Source of the DNA: Chryseobacterium sp.
GTDB lineage: Bacteria > Bacteroidota > Bacteroidia > Flavobacteriales > Weeksellaceae
Reading direction: 5' to 3'
Length of the DNA: 64,000 nucleotides
Assembly (NCBI GenBank): GCA_027492795.1
Contig: JAPUEB010000007.1
Span: 1 to 64,000, forward strand
Position 1 is the first letter of the stretch, and every line of letters starts with the position of its first letter. A model generated the notes under the pieces. It made no database searches, was not told the DNA's origin, and saw only the letters and a program-made list of their open reading frames with translations. This document shows positions 36,511 to 44,317 of the stretch, piece after piece. The position numbers and the translations under genes are program-made.

Positions 36511-37069
36511 TATTGAGAGCCAAATTTATTGCCTTCGGAAAAATATGGTATTCAATTTGATGAACTTTTTCAGCCAAAGTTTCGGGAGTTTGATTTTCTT
36601 CTACTTTTACCTTTCCCTGTAAAATAATTTCGCCTTCATCAATTCCTGTTGTTACGTAGTGAACCGTTGCTCCACTCTCCTTTTCTCCGGCTTCCAAAAC
36701 GGCATTGTGAACATTCATTCCCCACATTCCGAATCCGCCAAATTTGGGTAAAAGTGAGGGGTGAATATTGATAATTTTTCCTTGATACTTTTCACAAAAT
36801 TCATTGCTTAAAATGGATAAAAATCCTGCGAGAACAATTAAATCAACATTTTCAGGAAGTATTTTTTCTAAATTTTCTGAAAACGATTTTCCGCGTTTTA
36901 TTAATTGATTTAGAATTCCTGCGTTTTCTGCACGTTGAAGTCCGTAGCAGTCGCGGTCTGCAACAACGAGGGAAATTTTTGCGTTGGAAATTTCGCCATT
37001 ATCAATACAATCGATGATGCGCTGAAGATTGGTTCCGAAACCGCTTACTAAAACTACAATTTTCTTCAT
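36500..37069 (-). CDS. purN: Phosphoribosylglycinamide formyltransferase
   Basis: 189 aa, transfers a formyl group from 10-formyltetrahydrofolate to GAR. Visible: VLVSGFGTNLQRIIDCID (phosphate-binding), VADRDCYGLQRA, VDLIVLAGFLSILS, catalytic NIHPSLLPKFGG (N, H) and HYVTTGIDEGEIILQ with the catalytic aspartate. The C-terminus ends HIFPKAINLALNIPL, and its last codons and stop lie in the right repeat of the DUF559 cassette, so the natural end was probably replaced by insertion; the catalytic core is intact. Confidence 0.95.
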   Translation of the reverse strand: MKKIVVLVSGFGTNLQRIIDCIDNGEISNAKISLVVADRDCYGLQRAENAGILNQLIKRGKSFSENLEKILPENVDLIVLAGFLSILSNEFCEKYQGKIINIHPSLLPKFGGFGMWGMNVHNAVLEAGEKESGATVHYVTTGIDEGEIILQGKVKVEENQTPETLAEKVHQIEYHIFPKAINLALNIPL

Positions 37070-37077
37070 ATTTTATT

Positions 37078-37252
37078 AACCACAAAAGGCGCAAAAGTTT
37101 TTTATTTAAAGATGGAATAAATTTCTCCATAAAAGTTCACAAAAATGAAAATCTTTGATTTTCAAACTTATGTGTCCTAAATATTTTCACGTTTTTTAAC
37201 TTTAATCTAATGTGGCTTATGTGTTAAAAAACTTTTGTGTCTTTTGTGGTTT
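37078..37252. repeat. CACAAAAGT-type inverted repeat, copy B
   Basis: Fills the purM-purN gap. Outer arms AACCACAAAAGGCGCAAAAG and CTTTTGTGTCTTTTGTGGTT; a central palindromic core GAAAATC-TTT-GATTTTC that is present, inverted, in copy C. Confidence 0.85.
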
Positions 37253-37257
37253 AAATT

Positions 37258-38250
37258 TTATATCAACTCTATTTTGGTTAGAGAATTTTCCTCAATTTCC
37301 CCGATTTCATAAGCGTCTTCCAACAAATCCATCGCTTTTACTGCGTGTTTTTCATCAATCACCACCACCATTCCTACACCCATGTTGAAGGTTCCATACA
37401 TTTCCATCCGGTCGATGTTTCCGCGCTTTTCAAGTTCGAGCATAACGTTTGGAATTTTGATGGTTGAAGTATCTATTTTCGCACAAAGATTGTCGGGAAT
37501 AATTCTTGGAACATTTTCAATCAATCCACCACCTGTAATGTGTGCAATCCCTGAAATTTCCAAATTTTCCATCAATTTTTTAATGTCCTGATAATAGAGT
37601 TTTGTTGGGATCAGCAATGTTTCGTGGATGGGTTTTCCTTCAAAGCCCTCATTAAAATCTGTGAAAATTTTTCTTACCAAAGAAAATCCGTTGCTGTGGA
37701 ATCCTGAACTCGGCAAAGCGATGATTTTATCTCCTTTTTTTATTTTATCTCCGGTAATTACTTGGTCTTTCTCCACGATTCCGACGCAAAAACCGGCAAC
37801 ATCATAATCTCCCGGCTGATACATTCCTGGCATTTCTGCGGTTTCGCCGCCAATTAATGCACATTCATTGTCTTTGCAGGCTTTTACCATTCCCATCACA
37901 ATTTCAGCCGCAACTTCAGAATCGAGTTTTCCACACGCCAAATAATCGAGAAAAAATAAAGGTTTTGCGCCGTGACAAAGAATGTCGTTTGCACACATCG
38001 CGAAACAGTCAATCCCGATGGAATCGTATTTTTTGGAATCTAAAGCGACTTTCAGTTTGGTTCCCACTCCATCTGTTCCGGAAACCAAAACAGGATTTTT
38101 GTAGCCCGCAATTTCATAAAACGCCCCGAAACTTCCCAATCCCGAAAGCACATTTTTGTTATGGGTTTCTGCAACGGCAGATTTTATTTTATCAACGGTT
38201 TTGTAGCCTTCTTCTTTGTCGACTCCGGCGGATTTATAGGTGTTGCTCAT
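37258..38250 (-). CDS. purM: Phosphoribosylformylglycinamidine cyclo-ligase
   Basis: 330 aa, AIR synthetase, closes the imidazole ring using ATP. Motifs: VLVSGTDGVGTKLKVA, DCFAMCANDILCHGAKPLFFLDYLACG, GGETAEMPGMY, ALPSSGFHSNGFSLVR and HITGGGLIENVPRI. It is the promoter-proximal gene of the minus-strand purine block. Its leader carries a 10-bp phased array from 13 nt upstream of the ATG. Confidence 0.97.
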   Translation of the reverse strand: MSNTYKSAGVDKEEGYKTVDKIKSAVAETHNKNVLSGLGSFGAFYEIAGYKNPVLVSGTDGVGTKLKVALDSKKYDSIGIDCFAMCANDILCHGAKPLFFLDYLACGKLDSEVAAEIVMGMVKACKDNECALIGGETAEMPGMYQPGDYDVAGFCVGIVEKDQVITGDKIKKGDKIIALPSSGFHSNGFSLVRKIFTDFNEGFEGKPIHETLLIPTKLYYQDIKKLMENLEISGIAHITGGGLIENVPRIIPDNLCAKIDTSTIKIPNVMLELEKRGNIDRMEMYGTFNMGVGMVVVIDEKHAVKAMDLLEDAYEIGEIEENSLTKIELI

Positions 38251-38262
38251 TTTTACTTTTTT

Positions 38263-38327
38263 GTTTCAAATTGATGCAGGTTGCAAGGTTTGAAATTGTT
38301 TGACATCATTTGATTTTGTTTGAAATC
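38263..38327 (-). repeat. 10-bp phased array before the purM start
   Basis: Units GTTTGANNNN or close variants at 38263, 38273, then after a 5-base shift at 38288, 38298, 38308 and 38318. The array begins 13 nt before the purM ATG. Confidence 0.75.
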
Positions 38328-38362
38328 CAATCTTCAGTCTTCGGACATTTCAAAACAAAAAA

Positions 38363-38388
38363 AGCCGACAATCTTACGGACGTCGGCT
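38363..38388 (-). terminator. Terminator of the small transcript
   Basis: On the minus strand AGCCGAC, 12-base loop, GTCGGCT followed by TTTTTTT. The stop codon of the 26-codon frame abuts its stem. Confidence 0.8.
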
Positions 38389-38468
38389 CAATATTTTGGG
38401 GTGGCGCAGATTTCATTTCCAAAATTTTGGAATTTTTCTTTTTCTGAAAATGATGGCTGCGTTTTCAT
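38388..38468 (-). CDS. Possible 26-aa peptide or small RNA gene
   Basis: Frame MKTQPSFSEKEKFQNFGNEI plus CATPKY, ending TGA at the base of an intrinsic terminator. A -7-like box TATTTTCG on the minus strand lies at 38490-38497, 22 nt before the ATG. Promoter plus terminator define a transcript of roughly 120 nt with no other gene to serve. The peptide has no recognised family, so the functional product could be the RNA itself. Confidence 0.35.
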   Translation of the reverse strand: MKTQPSFSEKEKFQNFGNEICATPKY

Positions 38469-38559
38469 TTCTTTAAAAATTTCGTTCTGCGAAAATAGTA
38501 ATTTTTAATGAGTTTTAAAAGCGAAATTTATCCACAAATATTTTAAACGTATCAAAATA

Positions 38560-38757
38560 ATCGCAAGGAACGCAAAGATATTTACTTAACGAAAAACATA
38601 TTTCCGAACGCAAAGGCGTTAAAACTTAGCCAAGAATTTTATAATTATAGTTTTGTTAAACAAACATCCAATCGTTGCAGTTTCTTTTGCTAAGTTTTAA
38701 CGCCTTTGCGAACAATTAAACAAAGCAATGTTATAAAATCTTTGCGCTCCTTGCGAT
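38560..38757. repeat. CGCAAGGAA-type long inverted repeat, complete copy
   Basis: 198 bp. Outer arms ATCGCAAGGAACGCAAAGAT and ATCTTTGCGCTCCTTGCGAT; inner arms ACGCAAAGGCGTTAAAACTT and AAGTTTTAACGCCTTTGCG. The whole unit can fold as one long hairpin. A diverged relative is at 25726-25890. Confidence 0.85.
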
Positions 38758-38837
38758 AAATAATTTTCCAACATTTCAAATAAATTTTTGTGACCTTCTC
38801 TATCTCAACAACAGAGATATTTTTCGGTAAAATAACC

Positions 38838-38845
38838 TATTTTTG
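38838..38845 (+). promoter_or_regulatory. Candidate -7 box of the DUF808 gene
   Basis: TATTTTTG fits TANNTTTG and lies 22 nt before the ATG at 38867; the -33 element is not evident. This argues against the upstream TTG at 38843 as a start. Confidence 0.4.
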
Positions 38846-38866
38846 CAGCAAGAAAAAATAAAAAAT

Positions 38867-39754
38867 ATGGCTTCAGGTTTTTTTGCAATTTTAGATGATA
38901 TTGCCGCATTGATGGACGATATCGCCGTAACTTCAAAGATTGCAACCAAGCAAACCGCAGGAATTTTGGGCGACGACCTCGCTGTGAATGCCGAAAAAGC
39001 GACAGGGTTTTTGTCCTCACGAGAAATTCCTGTTTTGATGCAGATTATGAAGGGTTCTTTTATCAACAAACTCATTATCCTGCCAATTGCTTTTCTTTTG
39101 CAATGGCTTTATCCACCGGCAATTAAGTTGATTTTGGTTTTTGGGGGACTTTATTTGGCGTATGAAGGCGTGGAGAAAATTATCGAATATTTTTTCCATA
39201 AAAAAGAAGACAAAGAAACGGGACAAGAGGTGATTGCCGAAATTGAAGAACCAAGCGACGCCGGCGAAAATGAAGAAAAAGCAAAAATAAAATCCGCGAT
39301 TACGACCGATTTTATTTTGTCTATTGAGATTGTGATTATCGCTTTAGGAACGGTACTCAATCAAAGTTTGACGATTCAGATAATTACGGTTTCAATTGTG
39401 GCAATCATTGCGACTATAGGCGTTTACGGAATTGTTGCTTTAATAGTGAGAATGGACGATGCCGGTTATAAACTGATTAGAAAATCTAAAAAAGATAAGG
39501 GATTTTTAGTTTCTTTAGGAACATTTTTGGTGAAGGCTTTACCTTGGGTTATCAAAGGTTTAGGCGTTGTTGGAACGATTGCCCTAATTTTGGTTGCAGG
39601 CGGAATTTTCGACCACAATATTGATTATTTACATCATTTATTACCTAACTTTCCGTCAATGGCGAAACAGGCTATTTATGGAATTGTAGGAGGTTTGATG
39701 ATGGTTCCTTTATTTATTTTGTTTAAAAAAGGATTGGCTTTGGTGAAGAAATAG
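38867..39754 (+). CDS. DUF808 (YedI-like) membrane protein
   Basis: 295 aa starting MASGFFAILDDIAALMDDIA, a family hallmark, followed by TSKIATKQTAGILGDDLAVNAEKATGF. Several hydrophobic segments (about 70-110, 150-205, 230-260 and 270-290) make it an inner-membrane protein. The family is widespread in Gram-negative bacteria with no established function. A TTG eight codons upstream overlaps the predicted -7 box, so I chose the ATG. It is convergent with the FMN reductase gene across a hairpin. Confidence 0.88.
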   Translation: MASGFFAILDDIAALMDDIAVTSKIATKQTAGILGDDLAVNAEKATGFLSSREIPVLMQIMKGSFINKLIILPIAFLLQWLYPPAIKLILVFGGLYLAYEGVEKIIEYFFHKKEDKETGQEVIAEIEEPSDAGENEEKAKIKSAITTDFILSIEIVIIALGTVLNQSLTIQIITVSIVAIIATIGVYGIVALIVRMDDAGYKLIRKSKKDKGFLVSLGTFLVKALPWVIKGLGVVGTIALILVAGGIFDHNIDYLHHLLPNFPSMAKQAIYGIVGGLMMVPLFILFKKGLALVKK

Positions 39755-39767
39755 TTCTAAAAAAAAA

Positions 39768-39839
39768 CTCTCGCAGATTTTATAGATTTAGCAGATTTTA
39801 AAATAACTTTTATCTGCGTCATTTGGAAAATCTGCGAGA
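39768..39839. repeat. AGCAGATTT repeat forming a convergent hairpin
   Basis: Left part CTCTCGCAGATTT and 9-bp AGCAGATTT-like units; right part the inverse, ending AAATCTGCGAGA. It separates two convergent genes and may terminate both. Confidence 0.75.
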
Positions 39840-39861
39840 ATATGAAGACGTATATTAGTTT

Positions 39862-40395
39862 CTAAAATTTAGATTTTACTTTCTCAATTTTCTCCTTCAA
39901 TTCCTTTAGTTTTTCTTCATCTGTGATTCCTTTTTCTTCATCAAAATTTTCATAAAATTTAGGTAAAGAATAGGTTTGAAGAACTTCTGCGCCATCGAAA
40001 GGAAAACGTTTTTCGGCAATTTCTAAAACACTTGCGCCGCCTCTTGCTCCGCCAGAAGTTGCCATAAGAAGCATCGGTTTTCCGTTGAAAATTTTTCTTC
40101 CTTTAATTCTGGAAATCCAATCCATTAAATTTTTGAAAACAGCAGGGAAGTTTCCGTTGTGTTCGGGTGTTGAAAGTAAAATTAAATCACTCTCATCAAT
40201 TTTTTTGGCAAAATCGAGCGCAGATTGTGGAATTCCGTCCTTTATTTCTCTTTCGTTTTTGTAAATCGGCATTTCGAAATCATTTAAATCCAAAATTTCT
40301 ACGTCGTCATCTTTGAAAAATGAAGTGACAAATGTGACCAATTTTTTGTTGATGGAAACTTCGGAATTGCTTCCTGCAAAGGCTAATATTTTCAT
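39862..40395 (-). CDS. NADPH-dependent FMN reductase family protein
   Basis: 177 aa flavodoxin-like fold. ILAFAGSNSEVSINKKL binds the FMN phosphate, LLSTPEHNGNFPAVFKNLMDWISR is the second flavin loop, and ATSGGARGGASVLE the third. Enzymes of this group reduce flavins, quinones, azo dyes or chromate with NAD(P)H; the substrate here cannot be told. It lies downstream of a pirin gene on the same strand, but a 155-bp inverted repeat separates them. Confidence 0.88.
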   Translation of the reverse strand: MKILAFAGSNSEVSINKKLVTFVTSFFKDDDVEILDLNDFEMPIYKNEREIKDGIPQSALDFAKKIDESDLILLSTPEHNGNFPAVFKNLMDWISRIKGRKIFNGKPMLLMATSGGARGGASVLEIAEKRFPFDGAEVLQTYSLPKFYENFDEEKGITDEEKLKELKEKIEKVKSKF

Positions 40396-40438
40396 AATAT
40401 ATAATCTATTTAATTAAGTTATTTGCATTAAAAAAATT

Positions 40439-40593
40439 AACCACAAAAGTCACAAAAGTTTTTTAAGTGGAAAATTATTTCCGTAAAAGTTCACATAAGT
40501 TTGAAAATCAAAGATTTTCATTTTGTGTACTTAGTAAGCAGTTCGGTTTATCTTCAGTTTAATTAGCAAAAAACTTTTGTGACTTTTGTGGTT
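40439..40593. repeat. CACAAAAGT-type inverted repeat, copy C
   Basis: Arms AACCACAAAAGTCACAAAAG and CTTTTGTGACTTTTGTGGTT, with core TTTGAAAATC-AAAGATTTTCA. Between the pirin and FMN reductase genes. Confidence 0.88.
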
Positions 40594-40606
40594 TTATTTC
40601 TAAATT

Positions 40607-41329
40607 TTACATTTTGGGCAACTGCATCGGAACTTCGATGAGTAGGATTTCGGAATCTTTTTGAATTTCCATATCGAAATTTTCAGTTTCCCAAATTCCT
40701 AATGCATCCCTTTGATTTAAGGTTTGCTCTCCAATTTTTACACTTCCCGAAATTACGAAAACATACACACCATTTCCCGATTTTCGCAATTTATATGCTC
40801 TATTCGCGTTTTCCGTGAATTTTCCGAGATGAAACCAAGAATCCTGATGAATCCAACTACCGTCATCATCCGAATTTGGCGAAATAATTTGTTGAAACTC
40901 ATTATCAACGGCATTTTCAGAAATTTTCAGTTGGTCATAACGAGGTTCTACGCCCATCATTTTTGGAATAACCCAAATTTGTAAAAGCGTAACCGGTTTT
41001 TCCTCGCTTCCATTAAATTCGCTGTGCTGAATTCCCGCTCCTGCGCTCATTACTTGGATTTCTCCTTTTTTAATCGCCCCGAAATTGCCCATAGAATCTT
41101 TGTGTTGCAATTCTCCGGAAAGTGGAATTGTTACGATTTCCATATTCGCGTGAGGATGCATTCCGAAACCCATTCCTTTGTCCACAAAATCGTCGTTCAA
41201 AACGCGCAATGCTCCGAAATGTACTTTTTCAGCGTCATAATAATTTGCAAAACTAAAACTGTGATTGGCAATTAACCAACCGTGATTTTGATAGCCGCGT
41301 TCTTCGGCTTTATGTAAGATTGTTTTCAT
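40607..41329 (-). CDS. Pirin family protein, YhhW-like
   Basis: 240 aa bicupin. Metal ligands H58 and H60 in GFGMHPHANME, and H102 and E104 in GAGIQHSEF, match those of E. coli YhhW, which has quercetin 2,3-dioxygenase activity in vitro. The second cupin is degenerate. It is cytoplasmic; the physiological role of the family is uncertain. A five-unit heptamer array lies 10 nt upstream of the start. Confidence 0.92.
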   Translation of the reverse strand: MKTILHKAEERGYQNHGWLIANHSFSFANYYDAEKVHFGALRVLNDDFVDKGMGFGMHPHANMEIVTIPLSGELQHKDSMGNFGAIKKGEIQVMSAGAGIQHSEFNGSEEKPVTLLQIWVIPKMMGVEPRYDQLKISENAVDNEFQQIISPNSDDDGSWIHQDSWFHLGKFTENANRAYKLRKSGNGVYVFVISGSVKIGEQTLNQRDALGIWETENFDMEIQKDSEILLIEVPMQLPKM

Positions 41330-41338
41330 AATTTTTTA

Positions 41339-41373
41339 GATTTCAGATTTCAGACATCAGATTTCAGATTTTT
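41339..41373 (-). repeat. 7-bp array before the pirin start
   Basis: Five contiguous heptamers of GATTTCA type (one is GACATCA, the last GATTTTT), starting 10 nt before the ATG. An inverted partner (GGTCTGAAATCTGAT) lies at 41407-41421. Confidence 0.85.
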
Positions 41374-41521
41374 TGAATTATTTTTTTGATGCAAATTTTT
41401 ATTAAGGTCTGAAATCTGATTTTTATAAATTTCCATTGCAAAAATACCTTTTCGAGAAAAAAAAGACATTGATGTAAGTTAAGAAATATTTTCCTTAAAT
41501 TTAATTCAAAATCAATTGCTT

Positions 41522-41872
41522 ATGAAAATTTTAGAAAAAAGAATTTATGAAGAACCTTTATCAACAGACGGTTTCAGAGTTTTGGCGGACAGACTTTGGC
41601 CAAGAGGAATGAAAAAGGAAAATGCACATTTGGATTTTTGGGCGAAGGAAATTGCACCTTCTACAGAACTTCGGAAAGCCTATCACGGAAAGGAAATTGA
41701 TTTTGAGGAGTTTAGCAAAAAATATTTGAAAGAATTGGCTGAAAACCCTGAAACGGAAGCATTTTTAGACAAAATTACAAATGAAAAAACCATTACACTT
41801 TTGACTTCGGTGAAGGAAGTTGGAGTTAGCGAATTGCCTGTTTTGAAAGGGTTTATTGAGAAGAATGTTTAA
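41522..41872 (+). CDS. DUF488 family protein, YeaO-like
   Basis: 116 aa. MKILEKRIYEEPLSTDGFRVLADRLWPRGMKKENAHLDFWAKEIAPSTELRKAYHG carries the family core (RVLADRLWPRG, WAKEIAPS). Family members are small cytoplasmic proteins of unknown function, sometimes near stress or redox genes. A TTG two codons upstream is in frame; the ATG fits the family's usual start. The stop is followed at once by a two-hairpin repeat. Confidence 0.88.
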   Translation: MKILEKRIYEEPLSTDGFRVLADRLWPRGMKKENAHLDFWAKEIAPSTELRKAYHGKEIDFEEFSKKYLKELAENPETEAFLDKITNEKTITLLTSVKEVGVSELPVLKGFIEKNV

Positions 41873-41873
41873 A

Positions 41874-41950
41874 AAGATAGCGTTCCTATGGAACGCATTC
41901 AATCTGGTAAATGTCATATTATTGTACACAGATGTGATTCCTCTGGAATC
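41874..41950 (-). repeat. Two-hairpin composite element, copy 2
   Basis: AAGATAG, GCGTTCCTATGGAACGC (41880-41896), 39 bases, GATTCCTCTGGAATC (41936-41950). This is the reverse complement layout of copy 1 at 32375-32447, including tail and part of the spacer. Confidence 0.82.
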
Positions 41951-41955
41951 AAAAA

Positions 41956-41982
41956 AAATTCCGCCAAAAAATGACGGAATTT
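41956..41982 (-). terminator. Terminator of the MFS gene
   Basis: On the minus strand AAATTCCG...CGGAATTT then a run of eight T, 21 bases after the transporter stop codon. Confidence 0.8.
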
Positions 41983-42002
41983 ATATTTATTTCCTGGAAG
42001 TT

Positions 42003-43469
42003 TTATGCGTATTTTTCTGCTTGAGCGCTTTTTGTAATACCGTTTGTTTCATCATCTTTTCCAACACCTTTTAACATTAGGGAAATTATTCCCGCTAAAA
42101 TCATACTGATTCCACCAACGACAACGTAACCGATGGCGTAATTTCCAAAAACACTGTGAACAATCGGTCCGCCGAAAAGTCCGTTCACGATTTGAGGAAT
42201 TACAATAAAAAAGTTGAAAATTCCCATATAAACGCCCATTTTTTTGAGCGGAATTGCATTGATGAGCATTGCGTAAGGCATCGCCAAAATACTCGCCCAA
42301 GCGAAACCTACACCAATCATCGGAATCCAAAGTAAAGAGGTGTCCTTGATGAAATAAAGGGAAATCAAACCAATTCCACCTGAAAATAATGCCAAAGCGT
42401 GCGTCTGTTTTTTACCGATAATTTTTGCCAAAGGAATCAATGCGAATGCAAAACCGATGGAAAATAAATTGTAATATCCGAACAACTCTCCTACCAAATT
42501 TCCGGCATTGTTGAACTGCTCTGATTTGGCGTCATCCGGCGAAAGCCCGAAATGATGAGTTGCAATGGAACTCGTTGTATAAACCCACATTGTGAACAGC
42601 GCAAACCAAGAGAAAAACTGCACCAATCCTAAACTTTTCATCAATTTTGGAATGTTGGCAAAATCTTTGAAAATATCGGTCATTCTCGGTTTTACTTCAT
42701 CCGGTGCTTCTTCTGAAAAATCGGCGAAATCTTTTGGCGAATATTCTTTGGTCGTTAAAACGGTGTAAAGTATCGTTAATAAAAGAATGGCGGCTCCTAA
42801 ATAGAAAGAATAAATTACTGTTTCAGGAACGAAACCTTCAGGCGCAACATTTGAGAATTTTATATTCTTAATGTATTCTGGTAAGGTTAAATTAAAATTT
42901 GCTAACAAATATTTATCTAAACTAAGAACGTTTTTATCAAAATTAGTCAACCAAGCGGGCATATTTGAGCCAATAACTGCACCAATTCCAATTAAAATAG
43001 TTTGTACTGAAAAACCAATAGTTCCCTGATGTTTTGGTAGCATATCACCGACCAATGCTCGGAAAGGTTCCATTGCAACGTTGATAGAAGCGTCCATCAT
43101 TGCGAGAAATAATACCGCAAAAACCAAAACACCACCTGCTAAAAAAACACTTACAGAAGCAGAATTTGGTAAAAATGCCAATCCAATCGCTGTAAGAACT
43201 GCACCGATGAGAAAATAAGGTTTTCTTCTGCCCCATTTTTCAGACCAAGTATGGTCGCCCAAATGTCCGATAATGGGTTGAACAATAAGTCCGGTAAATG
43301 GCGCTACGAGCCAAAACCAAGAGAGATGATGCACATCTGCACCAAAATTTTGTAAAATTCGGCTCGCGTTTCCGTTTTGGAGACCAAAAGCCATTTGAAT
43401 TCCCAAAAATCCCATACTCATGTTGATGATTTGGAAAAGGGAAAGGTTTGGTTTTATTCTTTTTGACAT
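42003..43469 (-). CDS. MFS sugar transporter, SLC45/maltose type
   Basis: 488 aa, about 12 transmembrane helices. The loop after helix 2 reads GHLGDHTWSEKWGRRKPYF, the MFS signature in the form shared by the SLC45-like glycoside-pentoside transporters. In Bacteroidetes this subfamily sits beside starch loci and is taken to carry maltose or glucose across the inner membrane with protons. It lies about 850 bp downstream of the GH13 gene on the same strand, supporting that role. A short heptamer array precedes its start. Confidence 0.88.
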   Translation of the reverse strand: MSKRIKPNLSLFQIINMSMGFLGIQMAFGLQNGNASRILQNFGADVHHLSWFWLVAPFTGLIVQPIIGHLGDHTWSEKWGRRKPYFLIGAVLTAIGLAFLPNSASVSVFLAGGVLVFAVLFLAMMDASINVAMEPFRALVGDMLPKHQGTIGFSVQTILIGIGAVIGSNMPAWLTNFDKNVLSLDKYLLANFNLTLPEYIKNIKFSNVAPEGFVPETVIYSFYLGAAILLLTILYTVLTTKEYSPKDFADFSEEAPDEVKPRMTDIFKDFANIPKLMKSLGLVQFFSWFALFTMWVYTTSSIATHHFGLSPDDAKSEQFNNAGNLVGELFGYYNLFSIGFAFALIPLAKIIGKKQTHALALFSGGIGLISLYFIKDTSLLWIPMIGVGFAWASILAMPYAMLINAIPLKKMGVYMGIFNFFIVIPQIVNGLFGGPIVHSVFGNYAIGYVVVGGISMILAGIISLMLKGVGKDDETNGITKSAQAEKYA

Positions 43470-43479
43470 ATAGATTTTT

Positions 43480-43507
43480 GTTTCAGGTTTCAGGTTTCAA
43501 GTCCCTA
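43480..43507 (-). repeat. 7-bp array before the MFS start
   Basis: Four heptamers (GTTTCAG twice, GTTTCAA, GTCCCTA) starting 11 nt before the ATG. A TGCA-type half repeat follows at about 43509-43555. Confidence 0.75.
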
Positions 43508-43560
43508 CAAAATGCAATTGGTGTAATTGATAGATTTGGTGCAGGTTGAAGAGTTTTTTT

Positions 43561-44070
43561 TTACTGTTTTAATTTTAGAATATAGGCGTCTTCGATTGGT
43601 GATTTTGCGTTGATGACTTCTTTGGTGACATCGTTGGGAATCGTCATTGATAGGACGTATTGTTTTATTTTCCATTGATTGCCTATTTTTTCAAGGACAC
43701 CGGAACCACGACAAATTTTCATTTGAGTGTCCAAAAGTTCATCAAACCAAGCATATTTTCCGTCTTTGCTGAAATAAATGTTTCTTTTTAAGGATTTGAA
43801 ATTCCACGCTTTTCCTTTGTCGAAATGTGGTTTTGCGTAATCCATGAATTCTTTTTTATTCCAAATTTCTGTGGCGTCTGTTCCTATAAAAGTCGATTCT
43901 TCGGCGTACAAACTGAAATAGTTTTTGAAATCGGCGTTTGCTGCAAAAGTGTTTAAATCATCCAAAACTTTGGAGATGTTTTTCTTTTGAACGTTTTCGT
44001 AGAAGCCTTTGGTTTGGGCGTTTGCGAAGGTTAATGCAAAAATGAGTAATAGTAAAAAATATTTTTTCAT
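43561..44070 (-). CDS. Secreted SnoaL/NTF2-like protein
   Basis: 169 aa from MKKYFLLLLIFALTFANAQ, a signal peptide. The mature domain (VLDDLNTFAANADFKNYFSLYAEESTFIGTDATEIWNKKEFMDYAKPHF ... YAWFDELLDTQMKICRGSGVLEKIGNQWKIKQYVLSMTIPN in outline) has the NTF2-like fold pattern of SnoaL-type proteins, here with the conserved YSLYAEESTFIGTDATE-like start in altered form. Role unknown; it may bind a small ligand in the periplasm. A frame seven codons longer would begin inside a repeat, so I used the internal ATG. Confidence 0.8.
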   Translation of the reverse strand: MKKYFLLLLIFALTFANAQTKGFYENVQKKNISKVLDDLNTFAANADFKNYFSLYAEESTFIGTDATEIWNKKEFMDYAKPHFDKGKAWNFKSLKRNIYFSKDGKYAWFDELLDTQMKICRGSGVLEKIGNQWKIKQYVLSMTIPNDVTKEVINAKSPIEDAYILKLKQ

Positions 44071-44083
44071 AGTTTTTATTTTA

Positions 44084-44200
44084 AACCACAAAAGTCACAA
44101 AAGATTAATTTGACAACAGAGTGGAAATTTATTCTGAATACTAGTTCACAAAAGTTTAAAAAATTGAAGATTTTTATTTTATTTAAGTACTGAAATTTTT
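44084..44200. repeat. CACAAAAGT-type repeat, half copy D
   Basis: Left arm AACCACAAAAGTCACAAAAG and inner AGTTCACAAAAGTTTAAA are present; the right arm is lost. Confidence 0.7.
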
Positions 44201-44229
44201 TTGATAAGTCATAAATTAATTTTCTTCTT

Positions 44230-44301
44230 TTCCCCAAACCTAAAGGGTGGAAAAAAATCAATTTACTCCCTTTAGGGTCGGGGAATATAAATTGATTTTC
44301 G
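44230..44301. repeat. CCCTAAAGGG-type inverted repeat, copy 1
   Basis: TCCCCAAACCTAAAGGGTGG pairs with CCCTTTAGGGTCGGGGAA across ATCAATTT. A second copy is at 63250-63348. Confidence 0.75.
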
Positions 44302-44317
44302 TTTTAAGATTAATTAT

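Larger units (their letters stand above)
38251..38866. other. 616-bp gap with array, small gene and long inverted repeat
   Basis: From purM outward: the 10-bp array (38263-38327), short CTTCNGN heptamers (38331-38344), a hairpin terminator and possible 26-codon gene (38363-38497), the 198-bp inverted repeat (38560-38757), and the DUF808 leader. Confidence 0.6.

Noticed and set aside
38843-38866. TTG start for the DUF808 protein
   Set aside because: The TTG falls inside the probable -7 box; the family starts MASGFFAILDD at the downstream ATG.
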